From: a virus
Direction: 5' to 3' (one strand)
IMG/VR virus record: IMGVR_UViG_3300024259_002152
Coordinates: 222,867-286,866 of that record
Length of the DNA stretch: 64,000 bases
Made by a program: the position numbers and the translations under genes. Of this stretch, positions 33,699 to 41,843 are shown piece by piece. Below the pieces are notes generated by a model. That model saw only the letters and a program-made list of their open reading frames with translations. It was not told the DNA's origin and made no database searches. How positions within the stretch are numbered: the first letter of the stretch is position 1; each line of letters begins with the position of its first letter.

Positions 33699-33957
33699 TT
33701 TTGAGAAACTCAAAACAAGAATACAGATAGCTCAATCTATTGCAATTACTCCTGATGAAGTATATGTTATAGAAGAAACTAAACAAATTGAAGGCGCTCT
33801 TTATATTTTAGATAATTTTAAGGGGTATAATTTTGTATTGCAATTTAATCATATTCCAACAAGACAAGAGGTAAGAGAGCAGGTGAAAGATTTATATTTG
33901 TGCGGGGTAGAAATAGATTTTAATGAAGAAATGGACGCTATTGAAAATAGCTATTAG
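33685..33957 (+). CDS. Hypothetical protein, 90 aa
   Basis: Likely TTG start at 33685 with GAGAGG upstream; no ATG available near the beginning. Strand-rich (VYVIEETKQIEGALYILDNF) with an acidic end. No family recognised. It converges on the HNH gene, overlapping it by 4 bp. Confidence 0.55.
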   Translation: MILTDFEKLKTRIQIAQSIAITPDEVYVIEETKQIEGALYILDNFKGYNFVLQFNHIPTRQEVREQVKDLYLCGVEIDFNEEMDAIENSY

Positions 33958-34235
33958 ATTTCATTGAAATGTTCTTTTCCTGACTCGTCGGTATAATTCA
34001 ACAATTTGCCTGCGGTTGAATTAAAAATACCTATTATATGTATTTTTTCAGAATGAATTAATCTATGACATTTCACACAGGCACAGACACAATTCATAGA
34101 ATTGTATTTGCCTCCGTCTTTACCTTCTACTCCCCATCGGTGGACATCTAATAAAGAGTAGTTAGTTTCTCCGCATATCTGGCAACTTTTGCTTCTTTTT
34201 TTGAAGGTTTTTTTATCAACAAATGGTTTTTTCAT
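33954..34235 (-). CDS. Small HNH endonuclease-like protein
   Basis: 93 residues on the - strand. CQICGETNYSLLDVHRWG, then YNSMNCVCACVKCHRLIHSEKIHI: the CxxC...H...N...CxxCH...H layout of a compact HNH domain. HNH enzymes nick or cut DNA; phage HNHs can be homing elements or packaging factors. Its opposite strand position between + strand genes suggests mobile origin. Confidence 0.78.
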   Translation of the reverse strand: MKKPFVDKKTFKKRSKSCQICGETNYSLLDVHRWGVEGKDGGKYNSMNCVCACVKCHRLIHSEKIHIIGIFNSTAGKLLNYTDESGKEHFNEI

Positions 34236-34244
34236 TTTTCTGCT

Positions 34245-34272
34245 TTAAAAGTGAAAGTAATTAACATATATT
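34245..34272 (+). promoter_or_regulatory. Promoter, GTGAAA class variant (P7), before SSB
   Basis: TTAAAA 34245-34250, then GTGAAAGT, and TATATT 34267-34272 with a 16-bp spacer. A slightly divergent member of the class; SSB starts at 34316. Confidence 0.65.
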
Positions 34273-34315
34273 TAATCGAGTTAAGACAAAAAATAGTTTA
34301 ATAAAGGAGTCAATT

Positions 34316-34759
34316 ATGACAGATTTAAACAGAGTTTATTTGAAGGGCAATTTAGTTCAGGATCCAGAGCTTAAGGACATTAGCAATAACAATAAGGTTG
34401 TTAATTTTGTTATTGCTAGCAACAGGAATTGGAATGGACCAGAGGGACAGAAAAACGAAGAAGTCTCTTATATTGATTGTGTTGCTTATGGCAAAAGAGC
34501 CGAAACAATTGATAAGTATTTTTCTAAAGGAAGAAAGATACTCGTCGAAGGTCGTCTGAAACAGGAAAAATGGGTTGATAAAGAAACTCAAAAAAATCAG
34601 AGTAGAATTAGGGTTATTGTAGAAAATTTCCATTTTATGGATAGTAAGAAAGAAGAGGGAGATGCTTGTGTGGCAACTGGGGCCATTCCTGCCTCAGCAG
34701 GTAATACTTGTTCTAATGGTCAAGCGGGAATTGATGATAGTGATTTTGACGCCATCTGA
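34316..34759 (+). CDS. ssb: Single-stranded DNA-binding protein
   Basis: 147 residues. OB-fold pattern of bacterial SSB: LNRVYLKGNLVQDPELKDI, VVNFVIASNRNW, SYIDCVAYGKRAETIDKYFSKGRKILVEGRLKQEKW. Ends GIDDSDFDAI, an acidic tip like the DDDIPF of cellular SSB but without the final Pro-Phe, so its partner set may differ. Coats ssDNA at phage forks. Own promoter upstream. Confidence 0.95.
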   Translation: MTDLNRVYLKGNLVQDPELKDISNNNKVVNFVIASNRNWNGPEGQKNEEVSYIDCVAYGKRAETIDKYFSKGRKILVEGRLKQEKWVDKETQKNQSRIRVIVENFHFMDSKKEEGDACVATGAIPASAGNTCSNGQAGIDDSDFDAI

Positions 34760-34776
34760 TTGAAAGTTTTTACATT

Positions 34777-35694
34777 ATGATTAAGTTAAAAAGAATTAAA
34801 CTGCAAAATTATTGTGGTTACAAGAATTTTGAGTTAGATTTGACAGATGGTGATAATGTTAAAACTTGGGCAATGTTCTACGGCCCTAATGGAGTAGGGA
34901 AAAGTAATTTCATTAGGGCCGTAGATTTGCTCGCTAGACCAAAAGCATTTCTACAAAAGAAAAATATCTTAACATTTCGTAAGTTAAAATACCATCATGA
35001 TTACATAGCTGGTGCAGAACCAATGTATGAAGATATTAATGATCTAATAATGGAAGGAGTTTTTCTAGTTAATGGCAAAGAGAAAAAGGTAATCTTAGAA
35101 GATAATATTAAAGGCATTATCCAAGCAGGAAGAACTGTTGATAAGGAGAAAGGTGAAGTAAGTGGCATAAAATTGAATGAACTTGCCCCTGACGAGCAAG
35201 GAGTTATTTTTATTGATGCTGATAGCAGAAATATGATGACGAAATTTCAGATTATTTCTTCTTTACAAGAACAGTTTTGCGATTTTGCTAAAGCAGTATA
35301 TGGGTTTAATTGCTATTGTCCTAAAACAGCATCTTCTTATGATCGTGGTGTAAAATTTATCACAGATTTTGTTATTGAGAAACCAGATGGGACTAAAGTT
35401 CATTATAAGAGATTTTCTGATGGGGAAAAGAAAATAGCTACTTTAATTTCAAGTTTGTTTAAAAGAGCGTATAAAGATAGTCCTAATAGGGAGGGAAAAG
35501 ATATTCTTATTATAGATAATATTGAAATGCACATTTATTTCAAAAGACACATGACGTTAATTGAAAAAATGCAGGAATATTTTTCTGATAAACAAATAAT
35601 AGCAACAACTCATTCTCCTGTTATTATCGAGAATATGCATAATAAATATATGTGTGATTTGGAAGAGTTACTAATGGAGAAGATTTGTGAATAA
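34777..35694 (+). CDS. SMC/RecF-like AAA ATPase
   Basis: 305 residues. Starts MIKLKRIKLQNYCGYKNFELDL as in RecF/SMC-type ATPases, Walker A GPNGVGKS at 36-43, ABC-type signature FSDGEKKIATLI near 229, Walker B ILIIDNIEM near 256 and switch His in IIATTHSPVII near 285. No long coiled coil, so a compact ABC ATPase like OLD or RecF heads but without a nuclease domain. Likely works on DNA ends or recombination; the exact role is unknown. Adjacent to SSB. Confidence 0.82.
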   Translation: MIKLKRIKLQNYCGYKNFELDLTDGDNVKTWAMFYGPNGVGKSNFIRAVDLLARPKAFLQKKNILTFRKLKYHHDYIAGAEPMYEDINDLIMEGVFLVNGKEKKVILEDNIKGIIQAGRTVDKEKGEVSGIKLNELAPDEQGVIFIDADSRNMMTKFQIISSLQEQFCDFAKAVYGFNCYCPKTASSYDRGVKFITDFVIEKPDGTKVHYKRFSDGEKKIATLISSLFKRAYKDSPNREGKDILIIDNIEMHIYFKRHMTLIEKMQEYFSDKQIIATTHSPVIIENMHNKYMCDLEELLMEKICE

Positions 35695-36031
35695 AATAGC
35701 AGTTATCGATTTTGACGGAACAATAACTAGTTCCTCATATCCCGATACAAAAGAACCTCAAAGAGGAATAAAAGAAGCATTAACTAAAATGCAAAGAATG
35801 GGGTATGATATCCATATTTTATCTTGTAGAACTAGCCCTGATTTGTTTCCACATCCTATTGATAGACAAGAGCAAGTTAGATTGATGAAACAATATATGG
35901 ACAAATATGAACTACCATATGATCAAATACTAAACAAAGATAAACCTATAGCTCATATTTATATAGATGATAGAGGGGTAGGTTTTAGGGGAGACTGGGA
36001 CAAGGTTGTAGAAGAAATGGAGAGTATGTAA
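35687..36031 (+). CDS. HAD-superfamily phosphatase
   Basis: 114 residues, GTG start in an 8-bp overlap. Motif I IAVIDFDGTITSS with Asp8 and Asp10, motif II HILSCRTSP, motif III/IV IYIDDRGVGF. A cap-less HAD of the size found in phage nucleotide or sugar phosphatases. Next ATG overlaps its stop. Confidence 0.8.
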   Translation: MNKIAVIDFDGTITSSSYPDTKEPQRGIKEALTKMQRMGYDIHILSCRTSPDLFPHPIDRQEQVRLMKQYMDKYELPYDQILNKDKPIAHIYIDDRGVGFRGDWDKVVEEMESM

Positions 36032-36681
36032 TGTCGGATGCAAAAAAAGCAAAGATTTTTTTTAGAGAAGAATTATCACATATACAAAAACCAGGTATAA
36101 GAGATTTTACTTTAATGTGCTTTGAAAAATTAACGGCATCGTATTTTTGGGATTTTACTGCCTCATCTACTCAAACACATCACCCTAAAGTAAGTAATAA
36201 AGAGCATGGTCTTGTTCTTCATACGAAATTGGCTGTTTGGTGGGGAAGACATTTAGCAGAGAGATCAAATGTTAGGAATTTAGATGTGATAGTATCTGCT
36301 CTTCTTCTCCACGATTTGCAAAAATTTGGTAAAATATTAGATGAGAATAAAAAACCAACATTAGCAGAATATTTGGAAACACATGGTCCGTTATTGGCAG
36401 TCCAAATAGAGAATATTTATCATTCTATGAATGTGAATGATGAAATTAAAAAAGATATTAAATCAATTATTACATGTGTAGCATGGCATATGGGGAGGTG
36501 GACAAATAAGTCCTTATCTTCTTCCTGGAAAATAAAAGAAAGTGAAAAAGAAAGGATGGGGGATGAGAAGATGGTGGAAATTAGACAAGTGGAAATTGTT
36601 CAACTGGCAGATTTCGCAGCTTCGAGAAAAGTAGATGCTAAGTTAGAAGAATTAGATAGTTATAAATTTTTAGAGGTGTGA
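36031..36681 (+). CDS. HD-domain phosphohydrolase
   Basis: 216 residues with the HD signature: first His in GLVLHTKLAVWW (His64), His94-Asp95 in ALLLHDLQKFG, and a later Asp in VQLADFAASRK. A metal-dependent phosphohydrolase, likely acting on nucleotides. It lies in the HAD-HD-kinase run 35687-37503. Confidence 0.82.
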   Translation: MSDAKKAKIFFREELSHIQKPGIRDFTLMCFEKLTASYFWDFTASSTQTHHPKVSNKEHGLVLHTKLAVWWGRHLAERSNVRNLDVIVSALLLHDLQKFGKILDENKKPTLAEYLETHGPLLAVQIENIYHSMNVNDEIKKDIKSIITCVAWHMGRWTNKSLSSSWKIKESEKERMGDEKMVEIRQVEIVQLADFAASRKVDAKLEELDSYKFLEV

Positions 36682-36682
36682 A

Positions 36683-36922
36683 ATGAGTGAATGGAGATTA
36701 CCGAAGTTAGTAAAAGATGATAATATTATTATTCAATCAAAATATGCTATAAGTAATATAGATAATATAGCGGGGATTTTAACTTGTTTATCTGTAGAGG
36801 CTAGAGGGAATGAGTTGGTATCTATGGCATTTGTTTTAACAGAATTGGCAGATGAATTGCTTAACTCTACTGCGAAGATTGACAGTCTACAGAGATGGGC
36901 AGAAAGGCAAAAAAAAGCATGA
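36683..36922 (+). CDS. Hypothetical helical protein, 79 aa
   Basis: Helical product (NIAGILTCLSVEARGNELVSMAFVLTELADELL) with a basic end. No family recognised. Overlaps the next gene by 4 bp. Confidence 0.65.
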   Translation: MSEWRLPKLVKDDNIIIQSKYAISNIDNIAGILTCLSVEARGNELVSMAFVLTELADELLNSTAKIDSLQRWAERQKKA

Positions 36923-37503
36923 GCAAAATAAGAAGAATAAATTTGTTTTCTGGAGCAGGCGGAGGAAAATCCATCACAGCAACCAATATTCGTGCTCAGT
37001 TGGGCTTTAAGGGTTATGATATAGAACTAGTAGATGAGGTGATAAAAGATTGGACCTATATCCCTAGAATACCCAAAGATTGTGATAGTTTTTATTTGCA
37101 AGCGTCTCAGATTCAAAAAGAAGACATTAGATTAAGAGCAGGAGTGGATCTTATAGTAAGTGATTCTCCTTTGTTTTTGCAATATTTTTATGCATGGCAT
37201 TATAAAACTCCTTTGCAGATGGCTATGCTGTCAGCAAGTATCGAGTTTGACGTGAGATATACTCCGCTAAATATTTTTATTAATCGCGAAGATGAATTTT
37301 ATAATGAAACAGGTAGATATGAAACCTTAGAAGAAGCAAAACATATCGACATAGAAATAAAAAGACTCATGAGTAGGAATGCGGTTGAGTATAAAGAATT
37401 TTCTTGTTTAAATCAAGATGGGATAATCTATTATATAATATCAAAAATAAAAGAAGCAGATGAGCGAACTAATGGCAAATGGGTAACAAGTGAAAAAACG
37501 TAA
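36919..37503 (+). CDS. P-loop kinase-like protein
   Basis: Start at ATG 36919 in an ATGA overlap; the track-like longer frame from 36895 is inside the previous gene. 194 residues, P-loop FSGAGGGKSITATNIRAQL at 10-28, Asp-Ser in LIVSDSPLFLQYF near 86, and a late R..R-type lid. Resembles deoxynucleoside/deoxynucleotide kinases or T4-type AAA_28 NTPases. With the HAD and HD genes it fits nucleotide metabolism; a base-modification kinase role cannot be excluded. Confidence 0.72.
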   Translation: MSKIRRINLFSGAGGGKSITATNIRAQLGFKGYDIELVDEVIKDWTYIPRIPKDCDSFYLQASQIQKEDIRLRAGVDLIVSDSPLFLQYFYAWHYKTPLQMAMLSASIEFDVRYTPLNIFINREDEFYNETGRYETLEEAKHIDIEIKRLMSRNAVEYKEFSCLNQDGIIYYIISKIKEADERTNGKWVTSEKT

Positions 37504-38645
37504 TGTCAAAAATAGATATAATAGATAGTGAAAAATTAAGAAAACAATTTCTACTACTACATGGAGATGCAAAGGATGTTCTGAAAGATCTTCCTGAGAA
37601 TTTTGTTCATACGGTAGTGACTAGTCCTCCCTATTGGCAATTAAGAGATTATTTTGCTAATGATCAGTTAGGTCAAGAGAGAACTCCTGAAGAATATGTG
37701 AAAAACTTAGTAGATATATGTAAAGAGATAAAAAGAGTTTTGAGGAAAGACGGCACGTTTTGGCTTAACATAGGAGATAGTTATAATAATAATTCAGGGT
37801 TTGAAAGAACAACTGATTGGAAAAGAAAAGGACGGTCGGGAGGTTCTTCTGATAAGAAAGCGTTCAAACATTCTTCTATTAAAATAAAAGATTTAGTAGG
37901 TATGCCATGGCGTGTAGCTTTTGCTTTGCAAAATGATGGATGGTTTCTACGTTGTGATATAATTTGGCAAAAAACTAATCCTATGCCTGATGGAGCAAAG
38001 GACAGACCAACCAGAGGACATGAATATATATTTTTACTAACTAAATCTTCTAAATATTTTTATGATTACTATAGGGTATTAGAGGATACAGAAGAACAGC
38101 CAGAACAGATTCAGGGATTTGGGGCAAATGAGCAACATGGCACTTATAGAATGGATCAGAATAGGACTTTTGAACATTATGGTAAGAGGAATAAAAGGTC
38201 AGTATGGAAAACATCTGTATCTACTTTTAAAGGTAAACATTTTGCCACCTATCCATTTCAACTTATAGAGCCTTGTATTATGGCATCCACATCTGATAAA
38301 GGGTGTTGTGTAGAATGTGGCACTCCTTGGTTTCGTAATTTTGAGAAAGAAAAAAAACCATCAGATAACCAAAAAGGATATACTTTAGAGTTGGTAGATA
38401 AAGGATGGGAACAAGGATGTGAATGTAATACTAATGAAGTTAAACCATGTATTGTTCTAGATCCTTTTAACGGGTCAGGAACTACAGGAAACGTAGCGTT
38501 TAAATATGATCAACATTATATAGGCGTAGATACTAATAAGGAATATTTAGAAATTGCTAGAAACAATATTATAAGTAGTAAAAGAAATACTGAAGAGAAT
38601 ATTGTTGAAGCATCAACATTGGAGAGTTTTTTAGATGATAATTGA
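37503..38645 (+). CDS. DNA methyltransferase (beta class) 2, possible RM partner
   Basis: 380 residues. Motif IV TSPPYWQLRDY at 40-50, FWLNIGDSYNN, and motif I DPFNGSGTTG near 327-336. A CVECGTPWFRNF ... CECN zinc-like insertion precedes motif I, as in many m4C/m6A methyltransferases. The last 11 bp overlap the start of a PD-(D/E)XK-like nuclease, the usual layout of a type II restriction-modification pair. Confidence 0.9.
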   Translation: MSKIDIIDSEKLRKQFLLLHGDAKDVLKDLPENFVHTVVTSPPYWQLRDYFANDQLGQERTPEEYVKNLVDICKEIKRVLRKDGTFWLNIGDSYNNNSGFERTTDWKRKGRSGGSSDKKAFKHSSIKIKDLVGMPWRVAFALQNDGWFLRCDIIWQKTNPMPDGAKDRPTRGHEYIFLLTKSSKYFYDYYRVLEDTEEQPEQIQGFGANEQHGTYRMDQNRTFEHYGKRNKRSVWKTSVSTFKGKHFATYPFQLIEPCIMASTSDKGCCVECGTPWFRNFEKEKKPSDNQKGYTLELVDKGWEQGCECNTNEVKPCIVLDPFNGSGTTGNVAFKYDQHYIGVDTNKEYLEIARNNIISSKRNTEENIVEASTLESFLDDN

Positions 38646-39357
38646 AAAAACAGCATTAGAATCAGATTTAACCAAATTTAAGACAGGGTTACAGTTAGAA
38701 AAGTATTTTAATAACATAGCTACATTGGCAAGAAATAAAATGATTACTGATGCTCTTGCTAATGATTTGCTTGATAAGACATATAATTATGGAGTTGAAA
38801 CCGGCCTTTTCTCCAAAAAACAACAAGCGTCCTATCGAAATAGACAGAATAGTCGTCAAAATGGTGTTCCAAGGAGTCATTTAGAATTTTTAATAGATAT
38901 ATATAAACGCCAGCAGAAAGAGCATGAGGCATTTTTATATTATATAGAGTCTTTGGAAAGAAAATATCCTAATGAGAAAATTTATTGGGAATATAATGGT
39001 AACGATAATTGTCAGGGTTATATTATGATTGTTAGTCTTAAGAATCGGTCTGGAGCATATATAACAGAGCCAGATTACAAAGTATATATAGGAGAAAAAA
39101 TCTACTTAATTGAAGCTAAGAATTTTTTCCATCCTCCTGTTTTTAAAGTATCTAATCTTAACAATTATATAAAAGTAGGAAGTTTTGTTGTGTTTAAGTC
39201 TGGCGACAAACATTATATAACGGCCGTTGGCGGAATTAGAAAAATATTAGAAAAACCACAGGAAAGAGTCTTTGAGCAAGCTTGTATAAGAATGTCAAAA
39301 TCAGATCTTAATGAATTTGTAGAGAAAGGGTGGTTTCATGAGGTAAAGAATGCTTGA
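38635..39357 (+). CDS. PD-(D/E)XK nuclease-like protein, candidate restriction enzyme
   Basis: 240 residues overlapping the methyltransferase gene. Residues 145-162 read EPDYKVYIGEKIYLIEAK: Asp147 followed 13 residues later by Glu160-x-Lys162 at the end of a hydrophobic strand, the PD-(D/E)XK pattern. The N-terminal half is helical and basic (SYRNRQNSRQNGVPR). Sequence-specific cleavage protected by the adjacent methyltransferase is my inference; it could also degrade host DNA. Confidence 0.68.
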   Translation: MIIEKTALESDLTKFKTGLQLEKYFNNIATLARNKMITDALANDLLDKTYNYGVETGLFSKKQQASYRNRQNSRQNGVPRSHLEFLIDIYKRQQKEHEAFLYYIESLERKYPNEKIYWEYNGNDNCQGYIMIVSLKNRSGAYITEPDYKVYIGEKIYLIEAKNFFHPPVFKVSNLNNYIKVGSFVVFKSGDKHYITAVGGIRKILEKPQERVFEQACIRMSKSDLNEFVEKGWFHEVKNA

Positions 39358-39952
39358 TAAATTCGCAAAAGAACATGATTTTATATTATCAGAAGAAAAT
39401 GGTTTTGATTCTCTGTATAGACCATGTAAAGATTTGTATTTTATGAATTTATGTTTTGGTGTTAATCTTAGATCAATTGATGAATCATCTAAATGTGGGT
39501 CTATGTTTGTTGCTAATGATGGATCAATGCTAACATCAGGATATAATAATCCTGTTCGAGGGTCAGATGATACCAATATACCGACTAGTCGTCCTGAAAA
39601 ATATTTATTCATGGAGCATGGCGAGCGTAATGCGATATATAACTCCGCTAGACATGGAATAAAATTGGAAGGTAGCACAGTGTTTATTACGGGTTTTCCT
39701 TGTTTTGACTGCTTGAGGGGGATAATTCAGGTAGGTGCTGAACGGATAGTTTATGGTCCTTTGCAAGTAGTAATGCCAGAAACACAAGAAAAAGATTTTT
39801 ATAAAATATTATTGTATGGGCAGCCAATAATAATAGAACGTTTTAAATATGATGGAGGATTGTATTTTCTTAACCCTATTGCTAAATATATGGTTAATTT
39901 AAAGAAGGCACAAGGTATTGAAGATGTTGATTTTACGTGGAATACGTCATAA
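39350..39952 (+). CDS. dCMP/cytidine deaminase family protein
   Basis: 200 residues. Zinc site His90-x-Glu92 in MEHGERNAIY and Cys118/Cys121 in GFPCFDCLRG, the HAE/PCxxC arrangement of dCMP deaminases (here HGE). Makes dUMP for the ThyA-family enzyme. A longer N terminus than usual (first 45 residues). Starts 8 bp inside the previous gene. Confidence 0.87.
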   Translation: MLDKFAKEHDFILSEENGFDSLYRPCKDLYFMNLCFGVNLRSIDESSKCGSMFVANDGSMLTSGYNNPVRGSDDTNIPTSRPEKYLFMEHGERNAIYNSARHGIKLEGSTVFITGFPCFDCLRGIIQVGAERIVYGPLQVVMPETQEKDFYKILLYGQPIIIERFKYDGGLYFLNPIAKYMVNLKKAQGIEDVDFTWNTS

Positions 39953-40009
39953 TAAAAGAGGATTTCTCTGCGTCGTTTTGAATATAAGTGATAACATAGT
40001 TACGGTAGG

Positions 40010-40048
40010 GATTTGTTCAGCAATGGCGTGAGCAAATCTTTTTGTTTT
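40010..40048 (+). terminator. Rho-independent terminator
   Basis: GATTTGTTCA (40010-40019) pairs with TGAGCAAATC (40029-40038) through 10 bp including one G-U, followed by TTTTTGTTTT. It ends the SSB-to-deaminase run. Confidence 0.8.
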
Positions 40049-40075
40049 AATATGTCATTATTGAAAGAATTTATC

Positions 40076-40213
40076 ATGACTGCTAAAGTTAAAAGTTCCT
40101 TTTTAACAAAATGGATAAAAGAAATAAACAAAGCTATGGAACAGCGGAGACAAAGAAGAATTACTGCTTATAATGATAAGCAATGGGATAGGAAATTGAG
40201 GGGATTGAAATAA
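40076..40213 (+). CDS. Small basic protein, 45 aa
   Basis: I choose ATG 40076 (MTAKVKSSFLTKWIKEINKAM) because the longer frame from 40013 runs through the terminator. Strongly basic (EQRRQRRITAYNDKQWDRKLRGLK). May bind nucleic acid. SD GAAAG is weak. Confidence 0.5.
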   Translation: MTAKVKSSFLTKWIKEINKAMEQRRQRRITAYNDKQWDRKLRGLK

Positions 40214-40226
40214 ATACAGGATTTTG

Positions 40227-40274
40227 TAGTAAAAAGTATAATTTATTAATAGATAATTGATAAACTTTTTACTA
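40227..40274 (+). repeat. Inverted repeat upstream of the papain-like gene
   Basis: TAGTAAAAAGT (40227-40237) and ACTTTTTACTA (40264-40274) are perfect 11-bp complements around an AT-rich 26-nt loop. It abuts the AGGA SD at 40274-40277, so it may influence translation or act as a processing site. Confidence 0.6.
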
Positions 40275-40284
40275 GGATACAATC

Positions 40285-41268
40285 ATGTCAAAAGATAACA
40301 GTTTTTTAAAGAACGGTAATTTTGCGCCAGGAAGACTTTTTACAGGTTTAATCAAAGATATTCCAGATAAGAGAGACTATAAATTCTCTGATATCATGAA
40401 GCAGCAGGGAACTATAAAAACAATTAAGGTTAAAGTGTTAAAGCCAAAACCTTTAAAAAGAGGTTGTTTTAGAAAACATGGATATAAGATTCCTTTAGAA
40501 GAAGTGACAGTAGCAATCGATGTTGCTACTCCAAAACTGTTAAGCAGCTCTCCCTTTCAAATAGATCACTCTAAAAATATGTCTCTCGTAAAAGACCAGA
40601 AAAATTTAGGTACTTGCGTGGCATTTTCCGCAGCCGCGTTAAAAGAATGTCAGGAGAAAGAAGAGCATGATAGAGAGGTAGTATCTGGGAAAGAATATAA
40701 CAGAGATAAAGAATATGATTATTCTGAACAATGGATATATTGGAATTGTAAAAAGATAGATGGTTTTTCTGGGTCAGAAGGAACAACTATCAGAGACGCC
40801 ATGAAAGTATTGAAGAATATTGGAGTTCCTACCGAACAAGCTTGGCCTTATACTGATGATCCTGTGAATATAGGAAAACCAGCAAGTTGGGCAAATATGA
40901 TTGCTCGTTGGGCAACTATAGGGTCTTATTGGAATGTCTCAAATTTAACAGAATTAAAAGCAGCATTAGTAGAAGGTCCTGTTATTATTGGTGTGCCTGT
41001 ATTTGCAGAGTGGTGGGAACCTCCTGGTGGAGTGGTTAATTACCCATCTAATCCATCTTTAATGTATGGAGGGCATGCTATTTGTGCTGTGGGTTATGAT
41101 GAAAGTAAACATTTGGTGAAGTTTAAGAATAGCTGGAGCACATATTGGGGAGAACAAGGGTATGGCTATTTGTCGTATAGATATATAGAGGATTTCTTAT
41201 GGAGCGGATGGGCAGCAAGAGATATTTCTGTGACAAGAGATATGTTAAAAGGAACAAGAGAGTTGTAA
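40285..41268 (+). CDS. Papain-family (C1A) cysteine protease
   Basis: 327 residues. Catalytic set visible: Gln105, Cys111 (VKDQKNLGTCVAFSAAAL), His264 (MYGGHAICAVGYD) and Asn282 (VKFKNSWSTYWGEQGYGYLSY). Residues 1-90 form an N-terminal extension containing FTGLIKDIPDKRDYKFSD, the segment often found in bacterial C1A proteins. No signal peptide. A full, apparently active papain domain is unusual in a phage; maturation of structural proteins or attack on a host factor are both possible. Confidence 0.93.
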   Translation: MSKDNSFLKNGNFAPGRLFTGLIKDIPDKRDYKFSDIMKQQGTIKTIKVKVLKPKPLKRGCFRKHGYKIPLEEVTVAIDVATPKLLSSSPFQIDHSKNMSLVKDQKNLGTCVAFSAAALKECQEKEEHDREVVSGKEYNRDKEYDYSEQWIYWNCKKIDGFSGSEGTTIRDAMKVLKNIGVPTEQAWPYTDDPVNIGKPASWANMIARWATIGSYWNVSNLTELKAALVEGPVIIGVPVFAEWWEPPGGVVNYPSNPSLMYGGHAICAVGYDESKHLVKFKNSWSTYWGEQGYGYLSYRYIEDFLWSGWAARDISVTRDMLKGTREL

Positions 41269-41320
41269 TCCATTGTAAGATAAGAAGTTATAAAATTATC
41301 AAAAAAATAGAAAATAGTTA

Positions 41321-41348
41321 TTGACAAAGTAGAATTTGTCGATATAAT
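41321..41348 (+). promoter_or_regulatory. Promoter driving the structured RNA and tmRNA
   Basis: Consensus TTGACA (41321-41326), 16-bp spacer containing AAGTAGAA, TATAAT (41343-41348). Predicted start near 41355. A similar spacer occurs in the Ro60 promoter at 60435. Confidence 0.78.
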
Positions 41349-41354
41349 ACTATC

Positions 41355-41843
41355 ATTGACAAGTAAATAGAGAGAATGATATGGGTTGAAGGTGTGTAGG
41401 TTATCGAAAATACTGGCCCTAAGGTTGGCATCTCAGGGAACGCTACTCGATAGAGTAGTTGGGGCGACTGAGTGAGAATACCGAGCAACCTGGATGTATT
41501 TCCAGGCTCTGCGTGCCGAATACGATACCCTTCGGGATTCGTACAGGTGGCCATAAGTGCTCCAATTCCCTATGCCCGTGACATATCCATATTTTTTAAT
41601 TAATATGTTGGCTGCATGGTGTGAAAACGTTGAGAGGCGACATGCTGAAACCACATGAAAAGCTTGAACTGCTTTTTACAGAAAGTAGGTGCGGGTTTAA
41701 TAAATGGTGGGTATAAAATTTGCCCAAGGGTATCGAGGGCCTTTGGTAGCCGCCGCGTACGGCAAGCCATAAATCGTAGCAAGTAGCGGGTAAAGCCAAT
41801 CTTGTCCAACATGTTAATTATTTGTTCTTTAAAAAATAAATAT
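41355..41843 (+). ncRNA. Unidentified large structured RNA upstream of tmRNA
   Basis: About 480 nt without a credible gene on either strand; the base composition is visibly more G/C-rich than the coding regions. Hairpins seen: CTACTC-GATA-GAGTAG (41443-41458), CCTGGA-TGTATT-TCCAGG (41489-41506), TACGA..CCCTTCGGG..TCGTA (41521-41543), and GCCG..CGGC near 41750-41765. TAATTAATATGTTGG (41597-41611) pairs with CCAACATGTTAATTA (41806-41820) through 15 bp, one G-U, enclosing a 195-nt domain. It is transcribed from its own promoter together with tmRNA. It lacks RNase P, 6S and group I/II hallmarks. Phage-borne GOLLD and ROOL RNAs also lie next to tRNA genes, but I cannot match their consensus. Confidence 0.6.

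Noticed and set aside
41355-41843. RNase P RNA, 6S RNA or a group I/II intron
   Set aside because: No GAGGAAAGTC, no ACAGA(A)CCGGCTTA region, no intron core or domain V-like sequence was found by eye.
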